Source: Ophiothrix spiculata
Lineage: Eukaryota > Echinodermata > Ophiuroidea > Amphilepidida > Ophiotrichidae
Assembly: GCA_000969725.1 (NCBI GenBank)
Contig: JXSR01S018543.1
DNA: 32,641 nt
Reading direction: 5' to 3' (one strand)
Numbering within the stretch: the first letter of the stretch is position 1; every line of letters begins with the position of its first letter. Made by a program: the position numbers and the translations under genes. This document shows, one piece after another, positions 30,138-32,641 of this stretch. The notes beneath the pieces were generated by a model, which ran no database searches, was not told where the DNA came from, and saw only the letters and a program-made list of their open reading frames with translations.

Positions 30138-31348
30138 CCAGGTGTCCCAAAAAATGGTTACATGTAGAAATATTACCGTGTGCTAAAACTAGAGAAGTAA
30201 TAGAAACGAAACTTCGCGCAAATTATATTACAACCCTCTTCTAGATACTCGTAAAATTTTTAAATCACAGTAAAATTAGTTTTTGAGTTATCAACAAATG
30301 TAGATACCTATGTCAGAAACGCATTTGTTCAAAATTTAACAAAATAATAAGCATACACTTTTTGTTGTATTTTAATGTGCATTTTTTTCTAAATGATCAT
30401 GATCAGACATTTAATATCAAACCAAATTTGATACAATTTAAATTGAATAATTATTGGACTCTCTTTTAGTATATCTATTATGTAAATTACGGATACCTGC
30501 ATTCCATGCATTCCAGAGTGTGTTGTTTATATTGAACCTGTCAATCAAGTTTTGGCGCGAAAGTTGATGAATACGCATAAAGCACAATCAAATTTCCATG
30601 GGTAACATTAATTATTTAACTGTTTAAATTGCAAATGTGGGTACATTTTGAAAAAAAATAATCTTAAACTTACAGGACATGTGTAAATCATAATTTTGTT
30701 TAAATTACCAAAAGTCAAATCGACATTTAGAAATAACAGAAATAGCAAAATTTTGAATTGGTTGCAATTTTTGCCCAAAATTAGATTTCGACATAATTTT
30801 CAGACCTGTAGTAATTTATGACGTTATAATTACGTAACCCCTTGTCGAATGTTCATGATTTTGGTATCAATGGGAAGAAGAAACTCTACCCTATACTATG
30901 GTTTGCAACAACCTAACTTTGAAATATCAATTTCAAGTTTACATGGGGTTGAACGAGGGTTAAAATTACATCAAACGAACATACTTCCGATTTTGTTGAA
31001 TTTTGAAAAAATACGTTTCTCACATAGGTATCTATCTTGGTTGATAACTCATAAAATAATAATGCTGTGATATCAAAAGTGTGCAAACATCTAGCGGAGG
31101 TTGGTATCATAAGTCATGCTAAGTTTGAATTCTCCAACTGCTATACTTTTAGCAAACGATCATTTTCCTACATGTAACCATTTTTTGGGACACCAGGGGC
31201 CCGTTTCACAAAGATTTGAATCAAGCGTACGTTTGATTTATCAAGCGTAAAATAGGTTGATACAATGTAAATTTGCGTTTGAAATCAAACATACGCTTGA
31301 TTCAATCAAACTAAGCTTGATTCAAATCTTTATGAAACAAGCTCCTGG
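30138..31348. mobile_element. TA-flanked mariner-like element, about 1.2 kb, non-autonomous
   Basis: The left end CCAGGTGTCCCAAAAAATGG continues through TTACATGTAG and is inverted at 31167-31194 (CTACATGTAACC...GGGACACC). The last five bases (TGGTA) of the expected right end are found at 31346-31350, beyond an inserted MITE. TA lies at 30136-30137 and 31349-31350. Such TA targets and GGTGTCCC-type ends suit Tc1/mariner. The length without the MITE is about 1.06 kb. The 73-codon frame at 30849-31070 lacks any transposase motif. The interior shares sequence with 1312-1650. Confidence 0.8.
31195..31345. mobile_element. Palindromic MITE inserted in the right TIR of the mariner-like element
   Basis: AGGGGCCCGTTTCACAAAG on the left pairs with CTTTATGAAACAAGCTCCT on the right, and inward ATTTGAATCAAGCGTACGTT pairs with its imperfect inverse. 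Outside it, GGGACACC (31187-31194) and TGGTA (31346-31350) together rebuild the expected host terminus. The one-base boundary is ambiguous and no clear target duplication is visible. Confidence 0.78.
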
Positions 31349-31430
31349 TATGATTATATTCCTCAAGGGTAGCGAACTGCAATGATCATAGTTAAAATAA
31401 GAATGCCAGACCTCAGAAAATTTCAAGTGT

Positions 31431-31545
31431 CAGAATAAATACATGCATATAATAATTATGATGAATGAATAATGTGTAATGTAGTGATTGATGTCTAATG
31501 TATCGATCTTAAAATAAACTGCGTAGGCAAACTCGTGTTGACGAG
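31431..31545 (+). repeat. Diverged fragment of module Y
   Basis: GATGAATGAATAATGTGTAATGTAGTG...TGTCTAATGTATC...TTAAAAT follows the order of 12530-12610 (TGATGAATG, ATGATGTAGTGCTGTGTCTAATCTATC, TTAAAAT). Weak but collinear. Confidence 0.45.
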
Positions 31546-31917
31546 TGGTTTATATAACATAGTATAACGTGAATAATTGACAATTGTCTCATAATAATTG
31601 TAATTAATGTTCTAGGTATACGATGCGTGTTTCTCATCATTCTTTATCTGATTTATTAAAAATATGGCATCAGTTCTGGTTTCGTGTACTAGTGGGTATC
31701 GTAATACCATTACCTTTTTGTTCCTATGTACAGTTTGTATCTCCCAATTTTAGATGTAGTAGGCCTATTTTCAGATAGGCGTTTGCAGCGCTGTTCATGA
31801 ACTCGTACATTGGTTGTCTCATTAATTGTCAACTTGATTTCAAATGTGTACCGTGACCGCTCAATATCTTATATGACTATATGATTATTTGGTATTTGAA
31901 ACTCTCGGTTTATCTGA

Positions 31918-31990
31918 GGGACCAGATAGCTCAGTGATACAAACACTTGCCTACACGCAAGAGGTCTGGGGTTCGTGTCTCCGTTCAGCC
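31918..31990 (+). mobile_element. tRNA-like SINE head or tRNA pseudogene
   Basis: GATAGCTCAGTGATAC matches an A box, and GGGGTTCGTGTC (around 31968-31979) a B box. The stem CTTGC/GCAAG (31946-31950, 31957-31961) forms an anticodon arm, but its loop has six rather than seven bases and the acceptor arms do not pair. A T run at about 32008-32017 could end Pol III transcription. It is therefore a tRNA-derived repeat rather than a working tRNA. Confidence 0.55.
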
Positions 31991-32339
31991 AAGATTTTCA
32001 AGCCAAGTTTTTTTTTTCAAAATGAATGAAACGGGTTGTGTGTGATTATTTAATTGTTATTAATGCTATAGTAAATGAGGCGTATTTCAATTAATTTTTT
32101 ATGTAAGAAAAACTAAAATCTACCAGGATCATGAACATTAAAGTATTGAGCAAATGTAGAGCATTTTAAAAAACAAAATATAATAATACACGGGAAAACA
32201 TTATTAATTTGTTAATTCCTAAATACATGACAAATGTATACTTGGTGCCGTCAAGACTTTCTGATGTGTTATAATAGTCATCATTGGTCATATTTTAGTG
32301 GTTGGTCCAAACAGTCACTGAAAAAATATCTAAAGCTAG

Positions 32340-32641
32340 GATTCCTTTTATCCGTTTGCGATGCGGATGCGGTGCGTTTTGCACTGTAAGGGTACTAGTA
32401 GTAGTATAATTTAAAGCATATGATTGAATATGATTAAGTTGAAGGTGAGATTCAATTTTGACCGTCCGTTTTCAATGCGATTCTGCATGCGTTTCACATG
32501 CGGTATTTTTTGAATCGATATAATCAATGAGAGTGATTCCTTTTATCCGGTCCGTTTGCGGTGCGGCTATCTGGAAAACCATGCGTTTATTTGAATCGGT
32601 CCCTGGAGCGATTCATCCGTTTTGAATGCGTTTTGGTCATG
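32340..32641. repeat. ATGCG-rich repeat, cut by the window end
   Basis: GATTCCTTTTATCCG followed by TTTGCGATGCGG/TTTGCGGTGCGG occurs at 32340 and again at 32535. Between and after are many ATGCG words (GCATGCGTTT, ACATGCGG, CCATGCGTTT, GAATGCGTTTT). It is probably the start of a palindromic or tandem dispersed element whose other end is outside the window. Confidence 0.55.

Noticed and set aside
31918..31990. Functional tRNA gene
   Set aside because: The anticodon loop is one base short and the acceptor and T arms do not pair; treated as a SINE head or pseudogene.

Overview
This window looks like non-coding, repeat-dominated genomic DNA from an animal. It is AT-rich, roughly one-third GC by eye. 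The longest open frames are either microsatellite artefacts or about 100 codons long with no domain I recognise. Recurrent TAGGCCTA-type words (near 9150, 12350, 21331 and 31759), a tRNA-headed SINE with an ATTT tail, and many TA-, TTAA- and TAA-flanked MITEs suggest a marine invertebrate. An echinoderm or hemichordate is my best guess, at low confidence. I see no complete protein-coding gene, no rRNA, no convincing functional tRNA and nothing prokaryotic.

Layout. 1-3400: degenerate tandem repeats, first about 320 bp, then about 180 bp, then about 110 bp in period. 3400-5600: a 434-bp MITE, a diverged local duplication, and a 395-bp inverted-repeat element that carries the start of a THAP-type zinc finger. 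5900-6535: a 630-bp block-structured pentanucleotide array. 6640-29400: the main body, a layered set of old and young tandem duplications. I name its modules W, Z, X, M, N, Y and E. One arm (W1 6640, Z0 9150, X1/Y1/X2 9946-14330, E1 16115) is echoed in the same order by a second (W2 20535, Z1 23470, M/N copies 25083-29241, E2 29262). Y is present twice at high similarity (11216-13560 and 16826-19510). The youngest layer is a clean two-copy tandem duplication of about 2 kb (25198-27282 and 27283-29241). 29400-32641: a repeat rich in AGGTCA half-sites, a 1.2-kb mariner-like TIR element whose end is interrupted by another MITE, a tRNA-like SINE head, and an ATGCG-rich repeat cut by the window end.

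What makes the window useful is that duplicated copies act as internal references. Four insertions have matching empty sites in the paralogous copy, so target-site duplications and exact element ends can be read directly (two TTAA elements, one TA element, one ATATTA insertion). Nested insertions (SINE in TTAA MITE, MITE in mariner-like TIR) add a relative time order.

The best candidates for something undescribed are two. One is the THAP-bearing TIR element, whose termini carry CRE and ETS-like motifs. The other is the recurrence of perfect CRE octamers (TGACGTCA) inside unrelated mobile elements. Family names below are inferred from target-site duplications and terminal motifs, not from database searches.
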